Part shown: one piece after another, positions 1 through 8,259 of the stretch
Layout of the letters: each line of letters starts with the position of its first letter
Position numbering within the stretch: position 1 is the stretch's first letter
DNA from: Variovorax flavidus
GTDB lineage: Bacteria > Pseudomonadota > Gammaproteobacteria > Burkholderiales > Burkholderiaceae_C
Reading direction: 5' to 3'
DNA: 64,000 nucleotides
NCBI RefSeq assembly: GCF_030317145.1
Contig: NZ_JASZYE010000008.1
Coordinates: forward strand, 1-64,000
Notes under the pieces: generated by a model
Databases searched by the model: none
What the model saw: the letters and a program-made list of their open reading frames with translations, nothing else
What the model was told of the DNA's origin: nothing
Made by a program: the position numbers and the translations under genes

Positions 1-60
1 AAACGCCTCAGCGCCGATGATAGTGCGGGTTCCCGTGTGAAAGTAGGTCATCGTCAGGCT
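1..60 (+). rRNA. rrf: 5S ribosomal RNA, 3' part
   Basis: The first 60 bases match the conserved 3' half of betaproteobacterial 5S rRNA, including the loop-E/helix region (GATGATAGTGCGGGT) and the closing 3' strand that ends in GTCAGGCT. The 5' half lies outside the window, so an rrn operon is cut by the left edge. A strong terminator follows directly. Confidence 0.93.
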
Positions 61-72
61 CTTACAGCCCAG

Positions 73-105
73 AAAAGCCCAGCCCCACAAAGGCTGGGCT
101 TTTTT
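73..105 (+). terminator. Rho-independent terminator of the rrn operon
   Basis: An 11-bp stem (AAAGCCCAGCC at 74-84 with GGCTGGGCTTT at 92-102) around a 7-base loop is followed by a run of T. It sits 13 bases after the 5S gene, where an rrn operon should stop. Confidence 0.92.
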
Positions 106-135
106 GCGTTCTGCGCGGAGGTTTCCGAAAGCTCT

Positions 136-1059
136 TCAGCGATTCTGAATTCGCTCTGCATCGGCGAATGCCGCGCCAACCTTCTCGAGCGCAGCCAATG
201 CCTCTGCGCTCAGGTCTTCCAGTGAAGACGCAGGAAAAAAGCGAGCGCGAATGGCGTCGATATAAGGCGTCTGCCGCACCCAGGATTGCCATTCCTCGAC
301 GCTCATGGTCTGCGCTTCCAGCAGCTTGAACTTGACCAGCACCTTGACCGCATGCCACGCATGCTTGATCGGGTTCTCCGCGAACACGGCAAGGCGGCTT
401 CTCGCCGAGTCCAAGGCTCCGACGACGTCGTTGAACATAGCCCCGTGGCCCGGAATCACCCGCTTCGGATCAAGCGCTTCGATCAAGTCCAGCGTCGCTG
501 CGACTTCATCGAAGGACGGCTCTCCCGCCAGCTCGGGAAAAACAACCCCGAAACCGTTCTCCCAAAGCGCGTCTGCGGAGATCAGGGTCTGTGAACGCGG
601 CTCAAAAAGGATGACCGAATGCGGATCGTGGCCCGGGGCGGCGTGGATCTCCCATGGAATGTCTCCCAGGACGACTTCGTGGCCAGGCTGGAGCAGAGCA
701 TCGAAGCGAAACCGTGGGCAAGCCTGGCCAGTGGTTCGAAAACTCAGACCGTCTTCGTCCCAGCTTTGCACCAACGCGGCTTCTCCGGGAGGAATTCGTG
801 TCTCGACACCTGGATAGCGCGCCTGCAGCGCGGCATTGCCACCGCAATGGTCGCTGTGAAGATGCGTATTCAGTATCCGATCGAGCGGTCGGCCGGCCAG
901 CGCCGCGTCGATCAACACCAGCGTCTGCTCCGAATGAGTGACGTACCCAGTGTCAACCACCGCAGTCTGGTCACGCCCGACGAAGACGATGTTGTTGGCC
1001 GACAGCCACCCACGTTCAAGAACCAGCATCCGGGCCGGCAGGCCATCGAGGGTCGTCAA
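136..1059 (-). CDS. MBL-fold metallo-hydrolase
   Basis: A 307-residue protein of the metallo-beta-lactamase superfamily. The metal signature HxHxDH is seen as H66-L-H68-S-D70-H71, followed by later ligands in APGHD, the Asp of ISADALW and the His of VIPGHG. Such proteins hydrolyse ester, thioester or lactone bonds; the substrate cannot be read from the sequence. The start ATG overlaps the stop of the upstream fadD-like gene by four bases (ATGA), so the two are translationally coupled. An acyl-CoA or acyl-ester related role is therefore plausible, but this is inferred only from the neighbour. No signal peptide is visible, so it is probably cytoplasmic. Confidence 0.85.
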   Translation of the reverse strand: MTTLDGLPARMLVLERGWLSANNIVFVGRDQTAVVDTGYVTHSEQTLVLIDAALAGRPLDRILNTHLHSDHCGGNAALQARYPGVETRIPPGEAALVQSWDEDGLSFRTTGQACPRFRFDALLQPGHEVVLGDIPWEIHAAPGHDPHSVILFEPRSQTLISADALWENGFGVVFPELAGEPSFDEVAATLDLIEALDPKRVIPGHGAMFNDVVGALDSARSRLAVFAENPIKHAWHAVKVLVKFKLLEAQTMSVEEWQSWVRQTPYIDAIRARFFPASSLEDLSAEALAALEKVGAAFADAERIQNR

Positions 1060-2747
1060 GCCTGCGCGCCCACACGCAACTGTCGACGAAGAATCTTCCC
1101 GACGTTGGTCTTGGGCAAGGCGTCACGAAACTCGATGAGCTTCGGTCGCTTGTACCCAGTCAGTTGGTCGTGGCAGTAGCGCATGACTGCATCCTCGGTC
1201 AAGGAAGTGTCCTTGCGGACCACGAAAACCTTGATGGCCTCACCTTGCTTTTCGTCGGGCACACCGACCGCAGCGCATTCGATGACGCCAGGGCACAGCG
1301 AGATCACATTCTCGAGCTCGTTCGGAAAGACGTTGAAGCCGCTCACTAGGATCATGTCCTTCTTGCGATCGACGATTCGGCTGTAGCCATCTTCCTGCAT
1401 CACCGCGATGTCGCCGGTCCGCATGAAGCCGTCCGGTGTGAAGGCCGCCGCGGTCTCGGCGGGCTGGTTGTAGTAACCCGTCATCACGTTAGGCCCCTTG
1501 ATGCAGAGTTCGCCTGCTTCGCCGACGGGGAGCGATCGTCCTTCGTCATCCTTGACCGCGATCTCGATGCCGGGCAAGGGCAAGCCGATGGTGCCGGTGA
1601 ACGCGCTGTTCGATACGGGATTGTTCGTGCCGATCGCGCAGGTCTCGCTCATGCCCCAGCCTTCGATCATCGGACAGCCGGTGACCTCGAACCACTTTCG
1701 GGCTGTGCCCTCCGACGCTGCCATACCCCCGGCCTGGGACACGAACAAGGTCGAGAAATCGATGGTCTTGAATTCGGGATGGACCAGCAAGGCATTGAAG
1801 AGCGTGTTCACCGCCGGCAGCATATGGAAGGGCCGCTTCTTCAACACTGCGATGAACTTGTCGAAGTCGCGCGGGTTGGGAATCAGCGTCAGGTGTGAGC
1901 CCTGGCGGATCGCGAGCAGGCACAACGTCAAGGCGAAGATGTGATACAGCGGCAGCGCAGCGATGCTGTTGACCTTCGACAGGTCGCCCGCACGCGCAAG
2001 CGCCGGCGTGAACCATGCCTCGGCCTGGAGCGTCGCAGCGACGATGTTGCGATGCGTGAGCACCGCACCTTTCGACAGGCCCGTGGTGCCGCCGGTGTAT
2101 TGCAGGAACGCGATCGAATCCAGCGTGCTCGGGTCAGCCGCCAGCGTGCGGCCGCGGCCCTCCGCGATCATCTCGGAAAACGGCGTGACGGTCCTGCCAT
2201 TGTCCAGCGGCAGCTTGTAGGCGGGCACCATCTTCGCGAGGTGCCGCACGGCGATGGTGATCCACGTGCCGTACAGCCCGCCGAGAAGATCGCCCATCGA
2301 CGCCACCACGACATGCTTCACGGCGGTGCGGTCGATCACCTGTTCGAGCGTGGCTGCGAAGTTCTCGAGAATGACGATGGCGGTCGCGCCCGAATCCTTG
2401 AGTTGATGTTCGAGCTCGCGCGCCGTGTACAGCGGATTCACGTTGACGCAGGTGTAGCCCGCGCGAAGCACGCCGCACATCGTGACCGGGAACTGCGGCA
2501 CGTTGGGCAGCATGATCGCCACGCGTGCCCCCGCTTCCAGTCCGCGCGACTGCAGCCATGCGCCGGCAGCCGTCGACAAGGCATCGAGTTCGCCATAGGA
2601 CATCCACCGCTCCATGCAGACGGAAAACGGGCGCTCGGCGTAACGCTTGAATGACTCATCGAACATCTGCCCCAGCGAGCGATATTGCTCGGGGTGGACT
2701 TCGTGCGGCACGCCGGCCGGGTAGTTCTGTAGCACTGATGTCTGCAT
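1056..2747 (-). CDS. fadD: Long-chain fatty acid-CoA ligase (FadD type)
   Basis: A 563-residue AMP-forming acyl-CoA synthetase, the usual length for FadD. It activates fatty acids to acyl-AMP and then acyl-CoA for beta-oxidation at the inner membrane. The AMP/ATP-binding P-loop YTGGTTGLSKGA is in the middle of the protein; later motifs GWGMSE, YxRTGD-like FMRTGDIA and the C-terminal catalytic Lys in the GKILRR segment are present. AAGGAG lies about six bases before the ATG. It is the first gene of a two-gene unit with the MBL hydrolase downstream. It is divergent from the lipase-like gene at 2851, which makes a lipid-use neighbourhood plausible. Several FadD paralogues are expected in this group, so chain length is uncertain. 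Confidence 0.92.
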   Translation of the reverse strand: MQTSVLQNYPAGVPHEVHPEQYRSLGQMFDESFKRYAERPFSVCMERWMSYGELDALSTAAGAWLQSRGLEAGARVAIMLPNVPQFPVTMCGVLRAGYTCVNVNPLYTARELEHQLKDSGATAIVILENFAATLEQVIDRTAVKHVVVASMGDLLGGLYGTWITIAVRHLAKMVPAYKLPLDNGRTVTPFSEMIAEGRGRTLAADPSTLDSIAFLQYTGGTTGLSKGAVLTHRNIVAATLQAEAWFTPALARAGDLSKVNSIAALPLYHIFALTLCLLAIRQGSHLTLIPNPRDFDKFIAVLKKRPFHMLPAVNTLFNALLVHPEFKTIDFSTLFVSQAGGMAASEGTARKWFEVTGCPMIEGWGMSETCAIGTNNPVSNSAFTGTIGLPLPGIEIAVKDDEGRSLPVGEAGELCIKGPNVMTGYYNQPAETAAAFTPDGFMRTGDIAVMQEDGYSRIVDRKKDMILVSGFNVFPNELENVISLCPGVIECAAVGVPDEKQGEAIKVFVVRKDTSLTEDAVMRYCHDQLTGYKRPKLIEFRDALPKTNVGKILRRQLRVGAQA

Positions 2748-2850
2748 GCGGTCTCCTTTGGCGCGGATTGTCGAAGCGAGCTCATGCCGACCGCCAGCGG
2801 GCTTGTCCTAATGCGGCGCCGCACGCGTCACGCATGCGATAGTCGAGCAC

Positions 2851-3735
2851 ATGATTGCGCGTCTACAGCGGTGTCTGGTGGTGGGTTGGCTTGTGGTGGC
2901 CGTCGCGTGGACGACCTTCTGGTGGGGGCGCTCGACGGCCATTGCCGTTGCAGGCCTTCTGGTCCTGGCGTGCGCTCATGCGGGCGTCCTGGCTTTCGAG
3001 TTCCTCGCCAGCTACCGCGTGAGCGGACAGGATCCCATTCCTCGTGGCAGCGCGACCCAGTACATCGCCGCGTGGCTGGCCGAGAGCGTGGCGGCGCCGT
3101 ATGTCTTCGGCTGGCGCCAGCCCTTTCGTGCGAAGTCCATCCCGGACCAGCTCCAGCCCGATGCACGCCGTGGTGCGGTGCTGGTCCATGGCTTCGTCGG
3201 CAACCGCGGCTTCTGGAATCCGTGGCTGCGGAAGTTGCAGGCTTCGGGGCGTGTGTTTGTGGCCGTCACTCTGGAGCCTGCCTTCGGTTCCATCGATCAA
3301 TACGTCGAGATCATCGACGACGCCATTGCCCGCGTGACCGCTGCGACCGGCCAGCCGCCTCTGCTGATCTGCCACAGCATGGGCGGCCTGGCCGCCAGGG
3401 CCTGGTTGCGCGACTCGGATGGCGAGCGCGTGCACCGCATTGTCACGATCGCCACGCCGCACCGAGGCACGTGGCTTGCGCGCTTCGGTCGTACCGTCAA
3501 CGGCCGTGAGATGCGCATGGGCGGCGAATGGGTCCAGAAAATCGAAGGCGAGCGGACAAGCACCCAGCAGGTCCCGTTCACGTGCTGGCACTCCAACTGC
3601 GACAACATCGTCTTCCCCACGTCAGTGGCCACACTGCCGGGAGCGGACAACCGCCTTGTTCCGGGGCGGGCCCACGTGGAACTGGCCTTCGACTCTCGAC
3701 TCATGCGCGAAACCCTCGCGCTTCTGGACAACTGA
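2851..3735 (+). CDS. Membrane-anchored alpha/beta hydrolase, lipase-like
   Basis: A 294-residue protein with two hydrophobic N-terminal segments (about residues 8-24 and 29-53), so the hydrolase domain is probably membrane tethered. The fold markers are the oxyanion motif HG at 113-114 (VHGFVGNRG) and the nucleophile elbow CHSMGG with Ser176, where the usual leading Gly is Cys. A later ATPHRGT segment resembles triacylglycerol lipase and PGAP1-like hydrolases. The probable catalytic His is in the C-terminal GRAHVEL segment. It is divergent from fadD, which fits lipid ester hydrolysis feeding fatty acid activation. Substrate unknown. It converges on phhA with a 22-base gap. Confidence 0.8.
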   Translation: MIARLQRCLVVGWLVVAVAWTTFWWGRSTAIAVAGLLVLACAHAGVLAFEFLASYRVSGQDPIPRGSATQYIAAWLAESVAAPYVFGWRQPFRAKSIPDQLQPDARRGAVLVHGFVGNRGFWNPWLRKLQASGRVFVAVTLEPAFGSIDQYVEIIDDAIARVTAATGQPPLLICHSMGGLAARAWLRDSDGERVHRIVTIATPHRGTWLARFGRTVNGREMRMGGEWVQKIEGERTSTQQVPFTCWHSNCDNIVFPTSVATLPGADNRLVPGRAHVELAFDSRLMRETLALLDN

Positions 3736-3757
3736 AGCGCAGTGTTTCGCGAATCGC

Positions 3758-4633
3758 TCAGGCCATGGCGCCGGATTCGCCCTGCAGTAGCACGCCCGCC
3801 TCGATGTCCGGCTGCGTCGCCAGTTGCTCGTAGAGCGGCGTGAAGTCGGGCGCCGTCAGATCGAACAGCTGCGCAAAGCTGTCGATCACGAAATAGGTGC
3901 TTTGGTAGCTGTCGATCTTGTAGCGCGTGCGCATCGTCCGCAGCAGGTCGAGCGGCAGGCGATGCGGCTCCATGCTGCGCACCGCGTGCTGCAACTCGCC
4001 CACCGAACTCAGGATGCCCGCGCCATAGGCCCGCACACCATCCGGCTGGCGAATGAGCCCGAACTCCACCGTGTACCAGTAAAGTCTTGCGAGCTTCTCT
4101 CCCGCGCCAAGCGCATGCGCCTTGATGCCGCCCTGGCCGTAGCGCTGCACGTAGTCGGCAAAGGTCGGATCGAAGAGCATCGGCACGTGGCCGAACAGGT
4201 CGTGGAAGACATCGGGCTCGACGATGTAGTCGAACTCCTCCGGCTTGCGGATCCAGTCGGTCACCGGAAACTTGCGATTCGCCAGCAGCGTGAAGAAGGG
4301 CAGTTCCGGGATCAGTCCCGGCACCGCAACCACTTCCCAGCGCGTGGCCTTGTAGAGCCGCTCGTTGATCTCGTCGAAGCGTGGAATGCGGTCCTTGACG
4401 CCGAGCGAAGGCAGCGAGGCAATGAAGGCGTCGCAAGCCAGTCCGGGCAACTGCGCTGCCTGGCGTTCATAGAGACGCCGATAGGTGTCGTGGTCGGCCG
4501 GCGTGTAGCTGGCCCAATCCTGCGGGCAGGTGTAGTCGGCATGGACGGCGCCCCCGCGCGAGTAGTCGCCGCGAGGCGGGCGCTCCGATTCGCCGTAAAC
4601 GGCCGGCGTGACCGCAACTGCGGGGGTGTCCAT
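3758..4633 (-). CDS. phhA: Phenylalanine 4-monooxygenase
   Basis: A 291-residue aromatic amino acid hydroxylase that converts L-Phe to L-Tyr with tetrahydropterin and non-haem iron. The 2-His-1-carboxylate site is visible as H144 and H149 in VFHDLFGHVPML and E190 in YTVEFGL; length and spacing match small bacterial PhhA enzymes. The open frame continues far upstream into pheC, but GGAG seven bases before the ATG at 4633 fixes the start; the in-frame ATG at 4645 lies upstream of that site. It is the last gene of hppD-pheC-phhA, reading leftwards, 20 bases after pheC. Together with HppD it forms the upper Phe/Tyr to homogentisate route. Confidence 0.95.
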   Translation of the reverse strand: MDTPAVAVTPAVYGESERPPRGDYSRGGAVHADYTCPQDWASYTPADHDTYRRLYERQAAQLPGLACDAFIASLPSLGVKDRIPRFDEINERLYKATRWEVVAVPGLIPELPFFTLLANRKFPVTDWIRKPEEFDYIVEPDVFHDLFGHVPMLFDPTFADYVQRYGQGGIKAHALGAGEKLARLYWYTVEFGLIRQPDGVRAYGAGILSSVGELQHAVRSMEPHRLPLDLLRTMRTRYKIDSYQSTYFVIDSFAQLFDLTAPDFTPLYEQLATQPDIEAGVLLQGESGAMA

Positions 4634-4653
4634 GCAAAGCTCCATTGGGTTGA

Positions 4654-5454
4654 TTACTTGAGCCAGCGGTCCATCGTCCGCTGGAATTCGCCGCCCGCGA
4701 GCGACAGGTGCAGCCACTGGTCGACATAGGCCTTGAAGGCCACGTCGTCGCGCGGCAGCATCCAGGCCATCTCGCCGTATTGCAGCGGCTTGTCGGGGTT
4801 GATCGCGCAGAGGCCCGGCTTGAGCTTCTGCTGTGTGATGGCCTCGGCCGATTCCGTCACGAAGACATCGGCGCGGTTCGCAAGGATCTCGTCGAAGATC
4901 GTCACGTTCTCGCCATGCAGCGTGAGCTTGGCGCGCTTGAAACTGGCACGCGCAAAACGCTCGTTGCTGCCGCCCGGGTTGAAGATCACCCGCACTTCCG
5001 GCTTGTCGATCAGCTCCACGGTCTGGTACTTGGCCACGTCCGCGCAGCGCGCGATCGGCGTCTTTCCGTTGACCATGTAGGCCGTGCTGAAGAAAGCGCG
5101 CTTCTGGCGGTCGGTGGTGACCGACACGCCGCCGACCGCCATGTCGCACTTGCCGGCCGCGAGGTCCGGCAGCAGATTGGCCCAAGTCGTCTTGATCCAC
5201 TCCGGCTTCGCGTTGAGGCTCGCGCTGAAGCTGGTCATGAGATCGACGTCGATGCCTTCGTAGCTCGTGTCCGGCTTCTGGAAGCTGAACGGCCGGTAGT
5301 CGCCGGGCGTGCAGATGCGCAGCACGCCCGCCTTCTGCACCGTGTCGAGCCGCGACGTCGTGTCGCCTTGCCGCGGCGTCATCGCGCAGCCTCCCAGCGT
5401 CAGGGCCGCAGCCACCATCCAGAGGGAAGAACGAAGCGAAGACGTCGGGCGCAT
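4654..5454 (-). CDS. pheC: Cyclohexadienyl dehydratase-like periplasmic protein (PheC family)
   Basis: A 266-residue protein of the amino-acid-binding (SBP type 3) fold. It has an N-terminal signal ending in a lipobox (LTLGGC), so a lipoprotein is likely. The body carries the marks I associate with PheC, the periplasmic arogenate/prephenate dehydratase that evolved from a solute-binding protein: VGGVSVTTDRQKRAFFS, GKTPIARC and NPGGSNE. PheC makes phenylpyruvate or Phe outside the cytoplasm. It lies between hppD and phhA in one operon. Finding PheC in a Phe/Tyr catabolic operon is odd; the alternative is an aromatic amino acid binding protein whose permease is elsewhere. No permease or ATPase gene lies nearby. 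Family assignment is from memory of the motifs. Confidence 0.72.
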   Translation of the reverse strand: MRPTSSLRSSLWMVAAALTLGGCAMTPRQGDTTSRLDTVQKAGVLRICTPGDYRPFSFQKPDTSYEGIDVDLMTSFSASLNAKPEWIKTTWANLLPDLAAGKCDMAVGGVSVTTDRQKRAFFSTAYMVNGKTPIARCADVAKYQTVELIDKPEVRVIFNPGGSNERFARASFKRAKLTLHGENVTIFDEILANRADVFVTESAEAITQQKLKPGLCAINPDKPLQYGEMAWMLPRDDVAFKAYVDQWLHLSLAGGEFQRTMDRWLK

Positions 5455-5482
5455 GCGAAGCTCCTATATATATGAGGGAGCT

Positions 5483-6610
5483 TTATTGTGCGGCGGCCAG
5501 CACGCCGCGGCGGATCTGGTCGAGCTCGATGCTCTCGAACAGCGCCTTGAAGTTGCCTTCGCCGAAGCCATCGTCGCCCTTGCGCTGGATGAACTCGAAG
5601 AAGATCGGCCCGAGCTGGTTCTCGCTGAAGATCTGCAGCAGCAGCGCACCCTTCTTGCCGTCGACCAGGATCTTGCGCTTCTTCAGCTCGGCGACGTTCT
5701 CGCCGTGACCGGGGATGCGCTTGTCGATCAGCTCGTAGTACGTGTCGATGGTGTCCAGCAGCTTCACGCCCGAAGCGCGCAAGGCGTCGACCGAATGCGC
5801 CAGGTCTTGCGAACCCATTGCGATGTGCTGGATGCCTTCGCCGCGATAGCTGTCCAGGTATTCCTGGATCTGGCCGGCCTTTTCATTGCCTTCCTCGTTG
5901 ATCGGGATCCGGATCTTGCCGCAGGGGCTGGTCATCGCCTTGCTCTTCACGCCCGTGACCTGTCCTTCGATGTCGAAGTAGCGGATCTCGCGGAAGTTGA
6001 AGAGGCGCTCGTAGAAGTCCGCCCATTCCTTCAGGCGACCGCGGTGCACGTTGTGCGTCAGGTGGTCGATGTAGGTGAGGCCGTGGCCTTTCGGTGCGAG
6101 CGCTTCGATCGCCGTCAGGCCGGGCAGCGCCTCGAAGTCCACGTCATAGAAGCCGATGTTGCCGATGTCGCCAGGGGCCGCACCGTTCTTGCCGCGCCAG
6201 CGGTCGACGAAATAGATCAGGCTGTCGCCGATGCCCTTGATGGCGGGGATGTTCAGTTCGCCCGGGCCGGCGCCGGGCGCGAAGCCCCATGCACCCAGCG
6301 AGATGGCTCGCTCGTAGGCGGCCTTGGCGTCCTGCACGCGGAACGCGATCGCGCAGATGCTCGGACCATGCTGGCGCGCGAAACGCTGCGCGAAGGAGTC
6401 CGGCTCCGAATTGATGATGAAGTTGATCGTGCCCTGGCGATACAGCAGCACGTTCTTGTGGCGGTGCTTGGCGATCGGCTTGAAGCCCATCTGCTCGAAG
6501 ACCTTGCCCATCGCGGCGGGATCGGGTGCGGCGTATTCGATGAACTCGAAGCCGTCGGTCCCCATCGGGTTCTCCCAGGGCGTGAAAGCAGATTCGTCGT
6601 TGGTGCTCAT
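5483..6610 (-). CDS. hppD: 4-hydroxyphenylpyruvate dioxygenase
   Basis: A 375-residue dioxygenase with two vicinal-oxygen-chelate halves that converts 4-hydroxyphenylpyruvate to homogentisate using Fe(II) and O2. Iron ligands are the His in YIDHLTHNV, the His in GIQHIAMGS and the Glu in FFEFIQRKG near the C terminus. The length matches bacterial HppD. GGAGA lies about seven bases before the ATG. It is the first gene of the leftward operon hppD-pheC-phhA, with 28 bases to pheC. It is divergent from an Lrp-type regulator whose start is 154 bases away, so that regulator probably responds to Phe or Tyr and controls this promoter. Confidence 0.96.
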   Translation of the reverse strand: MSTNDESAFTPWENPMGTDGFEFIEYAAPDPAAMGKVFEQMGFKPIAKHRHKNVLLYRQGTINFIINSEPDSFAQRFARQHGPSICAIAFRVQDAKAAYERAISLGAWGFAPGAGPGELNIPAIKGIGDSLIYFVDRWRGKNGAAPGDIGNIGFYDVDFEALPGLTAIEALAPKGHGLTYIDHLTHNVHRGRLKEWADFYERLFNFREIRYFDIEGQVTGVKSKAMTSPCGKIRIPINEEGNEKAGQIQEYLDSYRGEGIQHIAMGSQDLAHSVDALRASGVKLLDTIDTYYELIDKRIPGHGENVAELKKRKILVDGKKGALLLQIFSENQLGPIFFEFIQRKGDDGFGEGNFKALFESIELDQIRRGVLAAAQ

Positions 6611-6764
6611 GGCGTGTCTCCGATAGGGCGGGGTGGGGGGATTCAGTGTCGCGCTGCGGGTCTGCAGCGCCCGTGTTGAACTGTAAAAGCGTCCGTCATC
6701 ATGATTCCGGCGTTATTGCGCCTGGTTTGCTGCAGAAACGCAAGAATCCTGCGAAAATCCAATC

Positions 6765-7238
6765 ATGGACGCACTGGACAAGATCGATCGCCACATTCTT
6801 CGCACCCTGCAGATCGATGGGCGCGCCACTTACGACCAGTTGGCGGAGCAGGTCAGCCTCTCCCCCAGCGCGGTGCTGCGACGGGTCAAGCGCCTGGAGG
6901 AAACGCGCGTGATCGATCGCTACGTTGCCCTCGTCAAGCCCGAATCGGTTGGCTTGGGGCTCACGGCCTACCTCAACGTCCGGCTCGAAAAGCACACCGA
7001 AAGCCACAAGCGCAACCCGATGGACTTGTTCCGCGCCAGCGTTCAGACTTGGCCGGAAGTCGTCGAATGCGCAGCGCTGACCGGAGAGATGGACTACCTT
7101 TTGCGCGTCGTCGTGGCCGACATGGCCCATTACAGCCGTTTCATCATGGACACCCTGCTCAAACACCCCAGCGTGCAAGACTGCAAGACCAGTTTCGTGC
7201 TCGACCGGGTGAAGGCAACGACCGCAGTGCCCGTTTGA
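6765..7238 (+). CDS. Lrp/AsnC family transcriptional regulator
   Basis: A 157-residue regulator of normal Lrp length. Residues 1-60 form the winged helix-turn-helix (DKIDRHILRTLQIDGRATYDQLAEQ..SPSAVLRRVKRLEE pattern). Residues from about 70 form the RAM ligand-binding domain with the ECAALTGEMDYLLRV strand. It is divergent from hppD, sharing a 154-base intergenic region, which is the standard arrangement for an Lrp-type activator or repressor of aromatic amino acid catabolism. I infer Phe or Tyr as the effector. No strong Shine-Dalgarno is seen; the ATG was chosen by domain completeness. Confidence 0.9.
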   Translation: MDALDKIDRHILRTLQIDGRATYDQLAEQVSLSPSAVLRRVKRLEETRVIDRYVALVKPESVGLGLTAYLNVRLEKHTESHKRNPMDLFRASVQTWPEVVECAALTGEMDYLLRVVVADMAHYSRFIMDTLLKHPSVQDCKTSFVLDRVKATTAVPV

Positions 7239-7294
7239 CGACGATTTGTAACGGCATCGTTCTTTTTTGGGTACTTGTTCACCAATGAAGCCTC

Positions 7295-7333
7295 AGGGAG
7301 TCCCTACGGTCTTGTGAGTCTAGGGAAAACCCT
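7295..7333. promoter_or_regulatory. Paired short palindromes upstream of the GNAT gene
   Basis: Two palindromes share the same arms: AGGGAGTCCCT at 7295-7305 and AGGGAAAACCCT at 7322-7333, with centres about 28 bases apart. They lie 12-50 bases before the ATG at 7346. This is a direct observation; a role as operator or as part of the promoter is inference. Confidence 0.4.
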
Positions 7334-7345
7334 TATATTCGATGC

Positions 7346-8071
7346 ATGCTTACCGCCAAGGCCCTCTTTCTAGCCTCACTCGGCGTCGGCTCGTTCCTCA
7401 AGGCGCCGATGGTTGAGGCGCAGCCGCGCGCCGCCGCGCCAACCCCTGTGATGGTGCCGATCCGTTCGATCGGCCCGCGCGAGCGTGACCGCATCGCGCA
7501 ACACCTGCTCGCGCTCGCACCGCACGACCGCTACCTGCGCTTCGGCTATGCAGCGTCCGACGAGCAGATTCGCCGCTACGTCGACGGCCTCGATTTCGAG
7601 CGCGACGAGCTTTTCGGCATCTACAACCGCCGGCTCGACCTCATCGCGATGGCCCACTTGGCCTTCGCGCCCGCTGAACAGCAGCAGGACTGCGCCGAGT
7701 TCGGCGTCTCCGTCGCTGAGCACGCCCGCGGCCGCGGCTACGGTGCCCGCCTGTTCGAGCGCGCCGTCGTGGTCGCCCGCAACGAAGGCGTCGGCATGCT
7801 GTTCATCCACGCCCTGAGCGAGAACGCCGCCATGCTCAAGATCGCCCGCAACGCCGGCGCGACCGTCGTGCGCAGCGGTTCCGAATCCGAAGCCCACCTC
7901 GAACTCCCTGCGGCCACCTTCGACAGCCGCATGAGCGAAATCGCCCTGCAGCACTTCGCCCAGGTCGACTATCAACTCAAGACCCGCGCCAAGCAGTTCT
8001 GGGCCTTCCTGGCCGAACTCCAGGAAATCCGCAGCGGCGTCCGAGCCGCAAGAGAAAAGTCCTCCCCCTAG
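7346..8071 (+). CDS. GNAT family N-acetyltransferase
   Basis: A 241-residue protein with one GNAT domain at about residues 35-175. The acetyl-CoA pyrophosphate-binding loop is seen as ARGRGYGARLFERAV, after the beta-4 strand AEFGVSVAE. It transfers an acetyl group from acetyl-CoA to an unknown amine. The first 30 residues are hydrophobic then Ala/Pro rich and could be non-coding if translation begins at the internal Met near 7451. No Shine-Dalgarno supports either start. The C-terminal 50 residues are helical and charged and lie outside the GNAT fold. It stands alone between the Lrp gene and a repeat element. Confidence 0.78.
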   Translation: MLTAKALFLASLGVGSFLKAPMVEAQPRAAAPTPVMVPIRSIGPRERDRIAQHLLALAPHDRYLRFGYAASDEQIRRYVDGLDFERDELFGIYNRRLDLIAMAHLAFAPAEQQQDCAEFGVSVAEHARGRGYGARLFERAVVVARNEGVGMLFIHALSENAAMLKIARNAGATVVRSGSESEAHLELPAATFDSRMSEIALQHFAQVDYQLKTRAKQFWAFLAELQEIRSGVRAAREKSSP

Positions 8072-8131
8072 CCAGGTTCGCAGGGCTGTGCCCCCGGCGA
8101 GTGGCCGCGCGAAGCGCGCCGCGTTCGCAGG

Positions 8132-8220
8132 TGGCCGCGGATCCGGCTCCGCCGGTCCGCAGGCCACGCCCCCTTGAGGGGGGAGGCGGCTACACGAAGT
8201 GAGCAAGCAACGGGGGTGCC
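8132..8220 (+). repeat. Dispersed intergenic repeat, copy 1
   Basis: An element of about 90 bases holding a bulged hairpin (8137-8160, GCGGATCCGG arm), a C5/G-rich hairpin (8169-8183) and a tail containing ACACGAAGTG and GGGGGTG. A clearly similar copy in the opposite orientation lies at 18476-18567. It occupies the gap between the GNAT gene and corC. The hairpin could also stop transcription leaving the GNAT gene. Confidence 0.75.
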
Positions 8221-8259
8221 TCATGTATGCTTGTAGTCCCCCAACTAAGCCCTCCCGCA

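Noticed and set aside
4634..5200. Possible N-terminal extension (fusion) of phhA
   Set aside because: The upstream part is pheC read in another frame, and GGAG before 4633 gives a normal-length enzyme.
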